Assembly: GCA_021014325.1 (NCBI GenBank)
Contig: CM037476.1
Location: forward strand, 16,156,827-16,220,826
Length of the DNA: 64,000 bases
From: Plazaster borealis
Lineage: Eukaryota; Echinodermata; Asteroidea; Forcipulatida; Labidiasteridae
Direction: 5' to 3'
A program made the position numbers and the translations under genes. The notes under the pieces are model-generated. The model did not search any database, was not told where the DNA came from, and worked only from the letters and a program-made list of their open reading frames with translations. This document shows positions 59,301 to 63,574 of the stretch, piece after piece. Position 1 is the stretch's first letter; each line of letters begins with the position of its first letter.

Positions 59301-62300
59301 GCCAAACTCAGAAATTCCTGTAATGTGAAAGAATAAAGGTTGTGATAGGAACTTATTGTTAGAAGACCAAGCCTTGTGAAATAAAACACAAATTCCAGAC
59401 TTTACCCTCTACTTACACTGTACATGTATTCTTGTATTTCTTTCCTTTTGTGTAGGCTCAAGCACTCTTCAGTTTTTCATCTTCATGAATCAGATGATGG
59501 CAAATCGTAAGTCTGACAAGTTCTTTCTAAGGCCAAATAAAACAAAAACATGTTTAGTGTCCCCGCCCGCTTCCTTTTTAGAGGCCGCCTCCTTTTTTTT
59601 TTTTTTTTTTTTTTTTGAAAGAAAAAATTGATAAATTTTTATTATCCCTGACGATTTTTTTTTTTTTTTTAAATAAATAAGATCGTATTTTCGACTTTAG
59701 CACAGCGAAAAAAGCACAACAAAAAAAGCTGGCCTATCTTGAAAAATAGCCCGGCCGGTTGTCTCGAAAAACTTGTCGGGCGGCCATTTTGAAAAAAAGA
59801 AAAAAAAAAAAGGCCCTCCTCCTTCCTTTTTTCAAAAAGGCAGGACGCTAAACATGTTTTTTATTTTATTTGGCCTAATCGCCTTAGGTAAAATAAAATC
59901 AATGTTGTGTTTACGGTAACTCGACCACCCTGGATCTTTTTAGACCAAATTGCAGACCTCAAACTTTTATGGGTGTGTCATTTTGAACGTCGAAAAATTG
60001 AAATGAATCCATTTTCCAAAACTTACTCACACTTTCATCCTTGTCAAGAAGCATTATTTATTTTAATAAATTAGCTTCAAACATAGAGCTTCAAAACATC
60101 AAACATGAATGAAAACATGAACAAAAACATTGGTTGCAAGCTGTCAGTGTTGTGCATGCAGACAGTCATCGGTTGAAAATAAAATCCCAAATCACCCAAG
60201 GTGGGATTCGAACAAGGCTTTACAAATGTCTTTTTAAATCACTCTGGATAATTTTGTGAAAGACTTCTTTATGCACATTGGTCTTTGCCGTGTCAATTGA
60301 TTTATTGCTCGACTGTCCTGGCAGTCCCCCTTGGGCGGATCAGGAGTGTTCCACATCGCAAGAAACACTTCACTTTTGTTTGAGCAGTCCTCGTGTGTAA
60401 GACATCGTTATGCTAAAAGTGACTTTTCGACTCTGGCTTGGGATCCGTCATCAATTTCGAAGTAGTGTGCGTTTTGCATAATGCTTCAAGATCAAACATA
60501 GCCTGAGCTAAGGTTTGGGGAAAAGGGGATAAACTTGACTTTGCTTCGTGGAAAAGAAGGGTGTTGTGAAGACACTGACTGACTGCATTCATTTCTTTTT
60601 AACTACAAGCAAGAAAAGCTGGAGCAAAAAAAAAAATCAAAGCTCAGGACAAAGCCAAGCTTACCTAAGATGTATATCTTCTTTTGAGAACAGTTTTACT
60701 CTTTTATTTGCTAAATTCAAAATATTTTTAAAGGGGCACATTTTCTTCAAATCTTTCAAAATGTTGCTGTTTGGAATTGCTCCTTGTCCTAAAGAGTTGT
60801 TCAGGCACTAAAACACCTACAATGTGTTGTAATTAGTGCGTAGTGATTAAAAAAAAGAAAATTTGCCTCTGGAAATACAACCAGCGGAACATGCGGTCAA
60901 CCATTTGGGGGAGTACAAAATTTGATTCTACAAAATAGCAGACTGTTTTCTGTCATGAAATTACACAAAAACCACACAATTTCAAGAGATGTTTATGTGA
61001 ATCATTATACTCTACTTTTAAAACATCTTTCCAACCGTATTCATTTTCATAACAAAGCTTTATTTCAGCCCAAAGCGCCCAATCCGAGGACAAAGCGCCC
61101 CTTTAATGGCCTGACGTTTCCACCTCTGTGGGGTCTTTTTTTCCTTTCTTCATTGCAGCCGTCACATGGATGAGGATTTAGGAAAAGAGGATATTTGAGG
61201 AATAAGGCCACACGCTAGCCAAGCTGCCTTGTCTGTCAGGATTAAAAATAATGTTAATAAACACACTTTATATTTGTTCACCATACAGCCAAGAAGACTT
61301 GTCACGACTTTAAGAAGAGTGGTTACGAGTTAGATGGTGTGTACGTAATCGACCCCGATCAGACCCAAGGAGAGCGCCCTTTCACCGTCTTCTGCGAGAT
61401 GGAAAAACAGAGAGAAGGTCAGAGGAACTTTTTTTTTTTCCAGTTGTAAAAAAGAAAAAAAGACAAAGCAATGTTCCACAGTCACAAAAAATCCATGAAT
61501 CTAGGTAACATCAGGCATGCAACTTTTCAGCAGACTTTTCTTTTTTCCCCCTCTCTTTTAGCACCATATATATTAAAAGCAAACAAAAAAACAACAACAC
61601 TGTAGACAGTTTTGTGTGCTTGGGAGTTTCCTTTCAATTTTTTGCAAAAAAAACAAAAAACAAAAAAACAACTTACCTGTCCTGTTTCGATTTCCAACCA
61701 TCAGGAATCACCGTTGTCCACCATGATCTCAGTGACCAACGTACCCAAGTCATCAACCACAAAGAACCAGGAAGCTACAGCAGAAAAATCAACTACCGAG
61801 CTACCTCAAGACAAATTGACAGTCTGAAGCTTATCTCCGGCAAATGTGAACAGGCTCTCATGTACGAGTGCCAAGGGTCTGCATTTCACGTCGGCACGGT
61901 TCTCAACCATTGGTGGGTATCTTTTGCCGGAGATAAAATGCCGAACTGGGGTGGTGCTCCTTGCGACTTTGAAGGGTGTGCTTGCAAGTCTACTGAGAGT
62001 GAGTATGAAATCAGTTCGTTCTGCGGGTATGCATCCCGCAATATGGTCCTTAGATGTGACTCTCATACTTTAACCGTTTCATGCACCATTTATTTGAGTG
62101 ATTTATTGATCAAATGGACACATTAATTGTTTATTCTTTTTTTTGCAAATGGCAACCCCCCTAAAAACAGGTCACAATAGCACCCTCAAGAGACCTCTTT
62201 CCCATTCTGAGAAACTGTGTGGTCGTGCGATCTTAATTTTTCGTTTTACAACTATTTTTTTTAAGGGATTTAAACTGGTTGCTAGCGACCGGTCTGGGCA

Positions 62301-63122
62301 AATTCCATTTGTCTGATTTTTATCCATTGACATAAAGCTACATAAGTTTCATGCATGAAACGTTTCTCAGTTTGACATTGTTTGAATCCCTTCCTCTAAA
62401 ACCACATTTCTTTTAGAAGGGAATTGTTTCTCAACATGTTATACATTATCAACAGCTGCAGTGCTACTTACCAAGTAAGTTTTTATGGCCATTAATTTTT
62501 GGAGTAATTACCAAAGGTATACACACTGCCTCTACTGGGGTGTTGTGGCCGAGCCGATAAGGGCACCGGACTCGAGCTCTGGGGTGTCTGATCAGCAGAG
62601 TGTGGGTTTGAGTCCCAGTTGTGACACTTGTGTCCTTAGGCAAGACAATTAACCATCATTGCTTCTCTTCACCAAGGAGTACAAATGGGTACCGGCGAGA
62701 GCTTGGGAGTAACCTGCGATGGACTGGCATCCTGTCCAGGGGGAATAGAAATATTCTCAGTCGTTTAATGCCAAGGAAACCGGATATGAACACCGGCCTG
62801 ATGAGCTATATTAGCTAGGGACCAAAAATATTGGCTTGATTTAAATCAAAAATTAATTTAAATCCTGTTGTTTCTTTATCATCAGTAGTCTGAATTGTTA
62901 CTGTCTGTTTTAATTTGACAGGTTGCATCGACAAGCTCAAATGCAACTGCGACAAAAATGACAATGTCATGCGAAAGGACGGTGGCAAACTGGATGACAA
63001 GGACAAGATACCTGTCACCGAATTACGCTTCGGTGACACAAGCAGCGCTGGGGAGATGGGGTTCTACACTCTGGGCGCACTAAAATGCTGGGACGCCTCT
63101 GAAAAGAAACTTGAAAGGCGTG
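35293..63122 (+). CDS. Secreted/surface SUEL-lectin plus Caspr-type fibrinogen-like multidomain protein (5' 21 exons; continues beyond window)
   Basis: Exons: 35293-35344, 36675-37022, 41430-41753, 42719-42811, 45753-45782, 46452-46541, 48236-48322, 49124-49162, 49967-50074, 51024-51140, 52369-52479, 53637-53753, 54259-54390, 55062-55190, 56146-56268, 56896-57189, 57710-57886, 59456-59506, 61289-61417, 61705-61998 and 62922-63122. All joins are phase 1 and in frame, about 1,015 residues. Order: signal peptide (1 to about 18), SUEL lectin 1 (C31-C122), SUEL lectin 2 (C144-C233), acidic and Gly/Ser linker (242-354), unrecognised repeated modules (355-592), fibrinogen-like domain 1 (593-790), a short linker, fibrinogen-like domain 2 (808-1015). 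SUEL domains bind galactose or rhamnose; Caspr-type fibrinogen-like domains occur in extracellular adhesion proteins. An extracellular adhesion or immune-lectin role is inference. The last donor (CGTG|GTAAGT) shows that more exons follow. Confidence 0.82.
35549..36093. mobile_element. Two family C elements with a minisatellite-bearing insert, in intron 1 of the lectin gene
   Basis: 35549-35760 and 35762-36093 each carry family C landmarks. The second is interrupted at about 35835-35998 by a repeat with TGAAAAGAACCGGTGG and the hairpin GATCAGTATGCTCTGATC, plus part of one 67-bp minisatellite unit (CTCCACCATGCAAAGTTTCA). Confidence 0.6.
36198..36560. mobile_element. Family E MITE (right end unclear)
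   Basis: TTAAAGGGGCACATTTCCTT, GATTGGGCACTTTGG, and GGTTGGAAAGATC match the family E copies at 13929 and 60728. Confidence 0.6.
36675..37022 (+). CDS. Exon 2: SUEL/Gal_Lectin domain 1
   Basis: The acceptor is TTTTAG and the donor AAAGG|GTAAAT. One exon encodes a whole rhamnose/galactose-binding lectin domain: VCEGETLRIDC at the start, the YGR motif (SALYGR), the internal cysteine pair CDGKNKCEI, and VEYYC at the end. The insert HHWRADKSNFETMRVCDG between the YGR region and the second half is longer than in a minimal SUEL domain. Confidence 0.88.
37078..37428 (+). mobile_element. Two head-to-tail MITEs with TGCATTGACGTCATCCAG ends
   Basis: Copies at about 37078-37245 and 37257-37428 share GCCATCTTAGAGGTAAAACG, GATTTGTACGCGC and CCTTTTGACCTCTA. 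The inverted ends are AATAGACCTTATGCATTGAC and the complement of GTGCATAGGGTC. A third copy is at 45404-45580. Confidence 0.78.
37508..37658. mobile_element. MITE with AATAGACCGTGCAA ends
   Basis: AATAGACCGTGCAATTCTCG ... TATTCGAACATT is mirrored by AATGTTCGAATACGCACGAG ... TTGCACAGTCTATAG. Confidence 0.7.
37655..37803. mobile_element. MITE with ATAGACCCCTTGCATA ends
   Basis: ATAGACCCCTTGCATATGAC at the left; TTATGCAAGGGGTCTATT at the right. It shares the AATAGAC start with its two neighbours, so three related families lie next to each other. Confidence 0.7.
38213..38574 (+). mobile_element. Family A MITE, full length
   Basis: TTAAAGGCACTGTACACG to CGTGTACAGTGCCTTTAA; the two ends are perfect inverted repeats. 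Confidence 0.85.
38578..38690 (+). repeat. Imperfect AAGTCATAATTATGAGAT tandem repeat
   Basis: About six degenerate units of GTCATAA(C/T)TATGAGAT, each self-complementary, directly after a family A MITE. Confidence 0.6.
39511..39854 (+). mobile_element. Family A-prime MITE (TTAAAGGGTGTGTACAAC ends)
   Basis: TTAAAGGGTGTGTACAACAT to ATGTTGTACACACCCTTTAA, a perfect 20-base inverted repeat. The interior resembles family A loosely, with the centre ATCCTGCAGGAT. Confidence 0.82.
39970..40389 (-). mobile_element. Family B MITE
   Basis: AAAGGGTCTGTATAACGTTT to CGTATAAAATCCCTTTAA, with the central hairpin TCTGAGAAGCG / CGTTTCTCAGA. Confidence 0.78.
41430..41753 (+). CDS. Exon 3: SUEL/Gal_Lectin domain 2
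   Basis: The acceptor is ACTTTAG and the donor GAAG|GTACGT. It encodes a second complete lectin domain: KCDNEDMVLEC, ILDANYGR, CLQCRGKDRCSI, and the family's C-terminal NKYLSVRYVC. ANYGR matches the canonical SUEL sugar-site motif better than domain 1. The two domains are clearly diverged from each other. Confidence 0.9.
41806..42165 (-). mobile_element. tRNA-derived SINE, near full length
   Basis: On the minus strand it has the tRNA-like head (box B GGGTTTGAATCCCGG), GCATTCTGCTCTACCAGCC, and CCTACATCCTTACGGACTGT. It is the same family as 54607-54970 and 63152-63515. Confidence 0.8.
42719..42811 (+). CDS. Exon 4: acidic linker
   Basis: The acceptor is ATTTCAG and the donor ACAG|GTATGG. It encodes EESGSEEDDREPEIGD, then a Thr/Ile/Pro segment. 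It is a low-complexity, probably flexible and possibly O-glycosylated spacer after the lectin pair. No domain is recognised. Confidence 0.72.
42980..43162 (-). mobile_element. tRNA-derived SINE, third family
   Basis: On the minus strand: GCTAGCTCAGTGGTCTAGTG (box A) and GGGTTCGAATCCCAC (box B), then CCTGTGGATTTTGTTCACAG and a tail ending in ACACATCGGTGTAATGGTA. A partial copy lies at 43250-43345 and a plus-strand copy at 43680-43835, all in one intron. Confidence 0.75.
43680..43835 (+). mobile_element. tRNA-derived SINE, third family, plus-strand copy
   Basis: GTGGTGAGACATCTGCTCTA, box B-like GGTTACGAATCCCAC, CCTGTGGATTTGTTTTCACA and ACACATCGGTGTG. Confidence 0.68.
44297..44674 (+). mobile_element. 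Family A MITE, full length
   Basis: TTAAAGGCACTGAACACG to CGTGTACAGTGCCTTTAA. Confidence 0.84.
44820..44915 (-). repeat. Dispersed repeat (TTCTCCCTTAACAGTGG), minus orientation
   Basis: GCCTGCGGACCACTGTTAAG, then GGAGAACGC, is the inverted form of 5690-5790 and 18592-18680. Confidence 0.55.
45275..45603 (-). mobile_element. Truncated family B MITE with an inserted MITE
   Basis: It carries the family B central hairpin (TCTGAGAAGCG ... CGTTTCTCAGATT) and the terminal ACGTATACAATCCCTTTAA. A TGACGTCAT-type MITE (45404-45580) sits between AACCACCTTTTG and ACCAAACGTATAC. Confidence 0.72.
45404..45580. mobile_element. MITE with AATAGACCTTATGCATTGAC ends, nested
   Basis: AATAGACCTTATGCATTGAC to GTGCATACGGTCTATT. 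Close to the copies at 37078-37428. Confidence 0.78.
45753..45782 (+). CDS. Exon 5: 30-bp micro-exon
   Basis: The acceptor is TTCCGTAG and the donor CCAG|GTAATG. It encodes only about ten residues (ATTSAPFLLP) and keeps phase 1. Its reality rests on good splice sites and frame; it could be optional. Confidence 0.55.
46452..46541 (+). CDS. Exon 6: linker exon, duplicated copy A
   Basis: The acceptor is TTTTTTAG and the donor TTAA|GTAAGT. It encodes GGATGNIKVDEKDHKGSDF and FEFERPIS. It is a close copy of exon 7 (48236-48322), including flanking intron sequence. An alternative acceptor at 46460 would remove three codons in frame. Confidence 0.75.
46656..47165 (-). mobile_element. CR1-like LINE 3' fragment
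   Basis: On the minus strand from 47104 it encodes LHWLPVKFRTIYKILLLTF, then PAYLSELL, YGQRPFSYAAPFLWNSLPV and FKSLLKTHLF, the canonical C-terminus of CR1-group reverse transcriptase. It then has AAGCGCTTTACAAATGTC and an (ATT)n tail at 46656-46685. 5'-truncated; it sits between the two duplicated linker exons. Confidence 0.85.
47166..47290 (-). mobile_element. SINE/LINE tail with TATATAGCGCTTTATCACA
   Basis: A short (AAT)n run followed by ACTGAGTTCTTATATAGCGC. The same type of tail occurs at 2895 and 52520. Confidence 0.55.
47700..48090 (+). repeat. Dispersed repeat with TTTAAAGGTAGAGTC start
   Basis: It begins AAAGGTAGAGTCATACTTTA and ends near AAAAGTTGACCCTACGTTG; the inner part matches 19800-20000 inverted. 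Confidence 0.5.
48236..48322 (+). CDS. Exon 7: linker exon, duplicated copy B
   Basis: The acceptor is GTTTTTAG and the donor TCAG|GTAAGT. It encodes GKATGSIDVGEKDHKGSEF and FEFERSTS. The core DHKGS(D/E)FEFER is identical to copy A apart from D/E. It is 87 bases long against 90 in copy A. It gives a hydrophilic repeat of about 29 residues of unknown fold. Confidence 0.75.
48428..48668 (+). mobile_element. tRNA-derived SINE, second family
   Basis: Box A TGGTGTAGTGG, box B GGTTCAAATC, then a body with two tandem copies of TTTTCAGTCCCTACCTGAC. Same family as 27325-27545. Confidence 0.7.
48669..49042 (+). mobile_element. Family A MITE, full length
   Basis: TTAAAGGCACTGAACACG to GTGTACGATACCTTTAA. 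It ends 81 bases before the acceptor of exon 8. Confidence 0.84.
49124..49162 (+). CDS. Exon 8: 39-bp Gly/Ser micro-exon
   Basis: The acceptor is CATTACAG and the donor GGAG|GTATAA. It encodes SSTVSGLSSIYTG-type residues (13 codons), a Ser/Gly spacer. Support comes from a good polypyrimidine tract and preserved phase 1. Confidence 0.58.
49400..49500 (-). mobile_element. tRNA-like SINE head
   Basis: On the minus strand: TGGCTCAGTTGGTAGAGC (box A) and CAGGTTCTAGTCCCGC (box B). Mismatches in the anticodon arm argue against a working tRNA. Confidence 0.55.
49967..50074 (+). CDS. Exon 9: novel module, repeat 1
   Basis: The acceptor is TTTTACAG and the donor ACAG|GTGCGT. It encodes GGEVLMKIIVKYNEHGQKYF and TLKQF. 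The pattern (E-x-L-M-K-I, then G-x-K/Q-Y, T-L/F) recurs in exon 10 and, weaker, in exons 12 and 14, suggesting a tandem beta-hairpin unit. No known family was recognised. Confidence 0.72.
50606..50989 (+). mobile_element. Family B MITE
   Basis: TTAAAGGCCTTACATGTTTG to GTGTACGATGCCTTTAA. The interior is family B (GGTGGTAGCGTTTTTGAGAT), but the right end is of family A type, a chimeric or converted element. Confidence 0.75.
51024..51140 (+). CDS. Exon 10: novel module, repeat 2
   Basis: The acceptor is GTTTCTAG and the donor AACG|GTATGT. It encodes GGNEFLMKIDLDRILQAG and SQQYTFRRLLEEY. It aligns with exon 9 over FLMKI...G.QQY/KYF-T. A 5'-truncated LINE lies in the intron immediately after it. 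Confidence 0.75.
51185..51766 (+). mobile_element. LINE 3' fragment with zf-RVT-like C-terminus
   Basis: It encodes about 124 residues with CTFCQLESETFVHLFCRIC and FWTQLEDWL, the zinc-binding C-terminal motif (C-x2-C-(x)n-H-(x)n-C) of many non-LTR reverse transcriptases. A (AAT)n tail sits at 51747-51763. Strongly 5'-truncated; the frame is still open. Confidence 0.8.
51774..52090 (-). mobile_element. Family A-prime MITE, degraded
   Basis: CAAAGGGTGTGCATAACATTG at the left matches the ends of 39511-39854. The right end is eroded near 52080. Confidence 0.6.
52369..52479 (+). CDS. Exon 11: novel module, glycine/phenylalanine unit A
   Basis: The acceptor is CTTGACAG and the donor ATGG|GTGAGT. 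It encodes PFQFPVGNGVESFFSTLFQ. It resembles exon 13 (PFYVNFDGLGGSLSTLF), so two kinds of unit appear to alternate in this region. Confidence 0.72.
52496..52800 (+). repeat. (ATC)n/(AAT)n microsatellite and SINE/LINE tail
   Basis: CATCATCATC then AATAATAAT (52499-52544), followed by TCTTATATAGCGCAATTCC and a body with CCTATTTACCCCTAGGTGAT. It starts about 20 bases after the exon 11 donor. Confidence 0.7.
52815..53525. mobile_element. Possible foldback element
   Basis: 52825-52905 (GCCGCCATTGCTGAGGCGCC, GCGCAAGGCTTAGTACTCAA) is similar to the inverted sequence at 53430-53520 (TTGGTTTTGTCC..., GCGCTGCCAGCATCCCAGC). The arms are diverged. Confidence 0.4.
53637..53753 (+). CDS. Exon 12: novel module, weaker repeat 3
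   Basis: The acceptor is TTCTTGCAG and the donor CGAA|GTAAGT. It begins VTNPSNPSSNFQVILDGG and ends in FAADNVDPNLR. It is placed as a diverged relative of exons 9, 10 and 14 by position and by its hydrophobic pattern (NFQVIL ... YLMTF). Confidence 0.72.
54259..54390 (+). CDS. Exon 13: novel module, glycine/phenylalanine unit B
   Basis: The acceptor is CTTTGCAG and the donor TTTA|GTAAGT. It begins TELINHRMFIPLRFYNMGTK and ends IPFYVNFDGLGGSLSTLF. The last part matches exon 11. No Cys is present, unlike the lectin and fibrinogen-like parts. Confidence 0.74.
54607..54972 (-). mobile_element. tRNA-derived SINE, near full length
   Basis: On the minus strand it runs from the tRNA-like head (TGGCCAAGTGGTCTAGTTCA, GGGTTCGAATCCGGG) through CCTACATCCTTACGGACTGT to GGAGATCTCTCATAA. 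Confidence 0.82.
55062..55190 (+). CDS. Exon 14: novel module, repeat 4
   Basis: The acceptor is CTTATAG and the donor CTGA|GTAAGT. It includes FGMKYQVAGPDGTTQIFTM and FTLIEYQGRKRQF. Its MK-(x)n-G-(x)n-T pattern is shared with exons 9 and 10. It leads directly into the first fibrinogen-like domain. Confidence 0.74.
55250..55920 (+). mobile_element. CR1-like LINE 3' fragment, split by a MITE
   Basis: The left part encodes LHWLTVKKRIVYKLTLPTF, PAPNYLRDLI and EPSRTLR. The right part from 55603 continues SNAATTLQQRT ... LQLWNPAS ... FKSSLKTHLL. A 200-bp MITE at 55401-55600 lies between. A single stop interrupts the right part. Confidence 0.8.
55401..55603. mobile_element. MITE with TAA target duplication, inside a LINE
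   Basis: GGGCCTTGTCACACGAGGCA at the left and TTGCCTCGTGTGAAATTGCCT at the right are imperfect inverted repeats. TAA occurs on both sides (55398-55400 and 55601-55603), which would fit PIF/Harbinger-type target duplication (inference). Confidence 0.75.
56146..56268 (+). CDS. Exon 15: fibrinogen-like domain 1, N-terminal part
   Basis: The acceptor is TTTTCCAG and the donor AAAG|GTCAGG. It encodes PTCTAYKMYGFVAEKEYIID, then PDG and FVVNCNMEK. C...Y-x-I-D-P-D-G...V-x-C-N-M is the hallmark opening of Caspr/neurexin-IV type fibrinogen-like domains. Exon 61289-61417 is its counterpart. Confidence 0.87.
56431..56784. mobile_element. Family D MITE
   Basis: TTAACCCTTTAGGGACCATA at the left, CGTGAAAGAGTTAA at the right. 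The interior includes GTCAAAGTAAAGGTCATGTC and AATATTAGCAATGTCTGGGC, matching 26064-26368. Confidence 0.7.
56896..57189 (+). CDS. Exon 16: fibrinogen-like domain 1, central part
   Basis: The acceptor is AATTAG and the donor AAAG|GTAAAC; the exon is 294 bases. Motifs: TVITHDRAES, then Y-E-G-A-T-(x)2-Q-L-I-A-L-R, SEVCSQELTHECVKSS, HIWWESLDG, NWGTATKDKMCHCG. These match the Caspr order (HD, QI/L-xAL, S-x-C-xQ-(x)n-C-KxS, WW, WG, C-x-CG). Confidence 0.88.
57234..57649 (-). mobile_element. (AAT)n run followed by a family A MITE
   Basis: A nine-unit (TAA)n run (57234-57261), then family A sequence from about 57293 to ACGTGTTCAGTGCCTTTAA. The left TTAA end is missing. Lies between fibrinogen-like domain 1 exons. 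Confidence 0.8.
57710..57886 (+). CDS. Exon 17: fibrinogen-like domain 1, C-terminal part
   Basis: The acceptor is TATTACAG and the donor CAGA|GTGAGT. It encodes ACSDSNSLCNCDSRGGVSDW followed by GTLTDKDTLPV and a Cys near the end (FRCGGDQ). C-x(6-7)-CNCD-(x)n-W-(x)n-D-(x)n-LPV is the conserved ending of this domain type. Confidence 0.87.
57962..58079. mobile_element. Short palindromic MITE
   Basis: TAGACCTTTTCGCAAATACA ... GTTTCCCAT is mirrored by ATGGGAAAC ... TGTATTTGCGAAAAGGTCTA, 118 bases with a small central loop. Confidence 0.8.
58772..58923 (+). pseudogene. Exon-like segment interrupted by a MITE; alternative terminal exon or dead exon
   Basis: A good acceptor (CTTTTCCAAACAG at 58771) opens a phase-1-compatible frame (DPNLLIEPRTIQQCVDYPRQ and on) that runs into a TTAA-flanked MITE starting at 58850 and stops at TAA 58921-58923 inside it. 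No convincing donor of the right phase exists before the MITE. The main transcript can join 57886 to 59456 in frame without it. It may be an alternative terminal exon, a decayed exon or chance. Confidence 0.35.
58850..59225 (+). mobile_element. Family A MITE, full length, inside an exon-like frame
   Basis: TTAAAGGCATCGTACACG to CGTGTACGATGCCTTTAA; the ends are perfect inverted repeats. It begins within the open frame that starts at 58772. Confidence 0.85.
59456..59506 (+). CDS. 51-bp linker exon between fibrinogen-like domains
   Basis: The acceptor is TTTTGTGTAG and the donor AATC|GTAAGT, phase 1 at both ends. It encodes SSTLQFFIFMNQMMANR-type residues. The STL-(x)n-FF core recalls the ends of exons 11 and 13, so it may be a remnant of the module region duplicated with the fibrinogen-like domain. 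Confidence 0.6.
59528..59878. mobile_element. Long inverted repeat element with poly-T/poly-A arms
   Basis: TAAGGCCAAATAAAACAAAA ... CATGTTTAGTGTCC is mirrored by GGACGCTAAACATG ... ATTTTATTTGGCCTAA. The interior has a T-run (59588-59616) and an A-run (59798-59810). Confidence 0.75.
60728..61106. mobile_element. Family E MITE, full length
   Basis: TTAAAGGGGCACATTTTCTT at the left, GGACAAAGCGCCCCTTTAA at the right; internal CCTCTGGAAATACAACCAGC matches the copy at 13929. Confidence 0.7.
61289..61417 (+). CDS. Fibrinogen-like domain 2, N-terminal part
   Basis: The acceptor is CCATACAG and the donor GAAG|GTCAGA. It encodes KKTCHDFKKSGYELDGVYVI, DPDQ and FTVFCEMEK. It is the counterpart of exon 56146-56268 but has DPDQ in place of DPDG. 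Confidence 0.87.
61705..61998 (+). CDS. Fibrinogen-like domain 2, central part
   Basis: The acceptor is AACCATCAG and the donor GAGA|GTGAGT. It is 294 bases, identical in length to the domain 1 exon. Motifs: TVVHHDLSD, RQIDSLKLISGKCEQALMYE, C-Q-G-S, HWWVSFAGDKMPNWGG, C-A-C-K. Cysteine and Trp positions match domain 1. Confidence 0.88.
62330..62532 (+). mobile_element. Truncated family A/B-type MITE
   Basis: AACGTTTCTCAG, TGTTATACATTATCAACAGC and TTACCAAGTAAGTTTTTATG lead to TACCAAAGGTATACACACTGCC. Only the 3' half is present. Confidence 0.6.
62533..62815 (+). mobile_element. tRNA-derived SINE
   Basis: GTTGTGGCCGAGCCGATAAG (box A-like) and GGGTTTGAGTCCCAG (box B), then a body with ATGGACTGGCATCCTGTCCA not seen in the other SINE copies here. 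Confidence 0.75.
62922..63122 (+). CDS. Fibrinogen-like domain 2, C-terminal part (last exon in window)
   Basis: The acceptor is TTTGACAG and the donor CGTG|GTAAGT. It encodes SCIDKLKCNCDKNDNVMRKD, LDDKDKIPV, and YTLGALKCWD. CNCD-(x)n-D-(x)n-IPV is the domain ending. It leaves in phase 1, so the protein continues beyond the window. Confidence 0.87.
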
Positions 63123-63151
63123 GTAAGTTTCTCTATTATCGAATATTATTG

Positions 63152-63530
63152 TAGCGTGTTGTGGCTGAGCGGTCTAGTTCACCAGACCCAAGCTCTGGTA
63201 TTAACAGCAGCAGAGTGTGGGTTTGAGTCCCAGTCATGACACTTGTGCCCTTGAGCAAGACACTTAACCATAATTGCTTCTTAAAAAGTTGGAAAGGCAG
63301 TGCATTCTGCTCTACCAGCCAGGCTCCTAATGGATGATACCCATGCCTACATCCTTACGGACTGTGAAGGGGGTAACCCTGTTTCAGCCCCAGGAGTAGG
63401 TGGCAACGTGCCCCTGGTGGCAGTTATTGATTTGGGTCGATAGCCCAAATTAGTTAAGTGTAGCCCTCACCTTGAAGTGGCCTTTGCCTTGTGATGTAAG
63501 GAGATCTCTCATAAAAAAAAAAATAAACCC
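63152..63530 (+). mobile_element. tRNA-derived SINE, full length
   Basis: GTGTTGTGGCTGAGCGGTCT (box A) and GGGTTTGAGTCCCAG (box B), the shared body (GCATTCTGCTCTACCAGCCA, CATCCTTACGGACTGT), ending in GGAGATCTCTCATAA plus an A-rich tail. It starts 30 bases after the last exon's donor. Confidence 0.82.
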
Positions 63531-63574
63531 CCAAAATTAAAAAAAATGCTATCAAACATTTGGAAGAGTATAAC

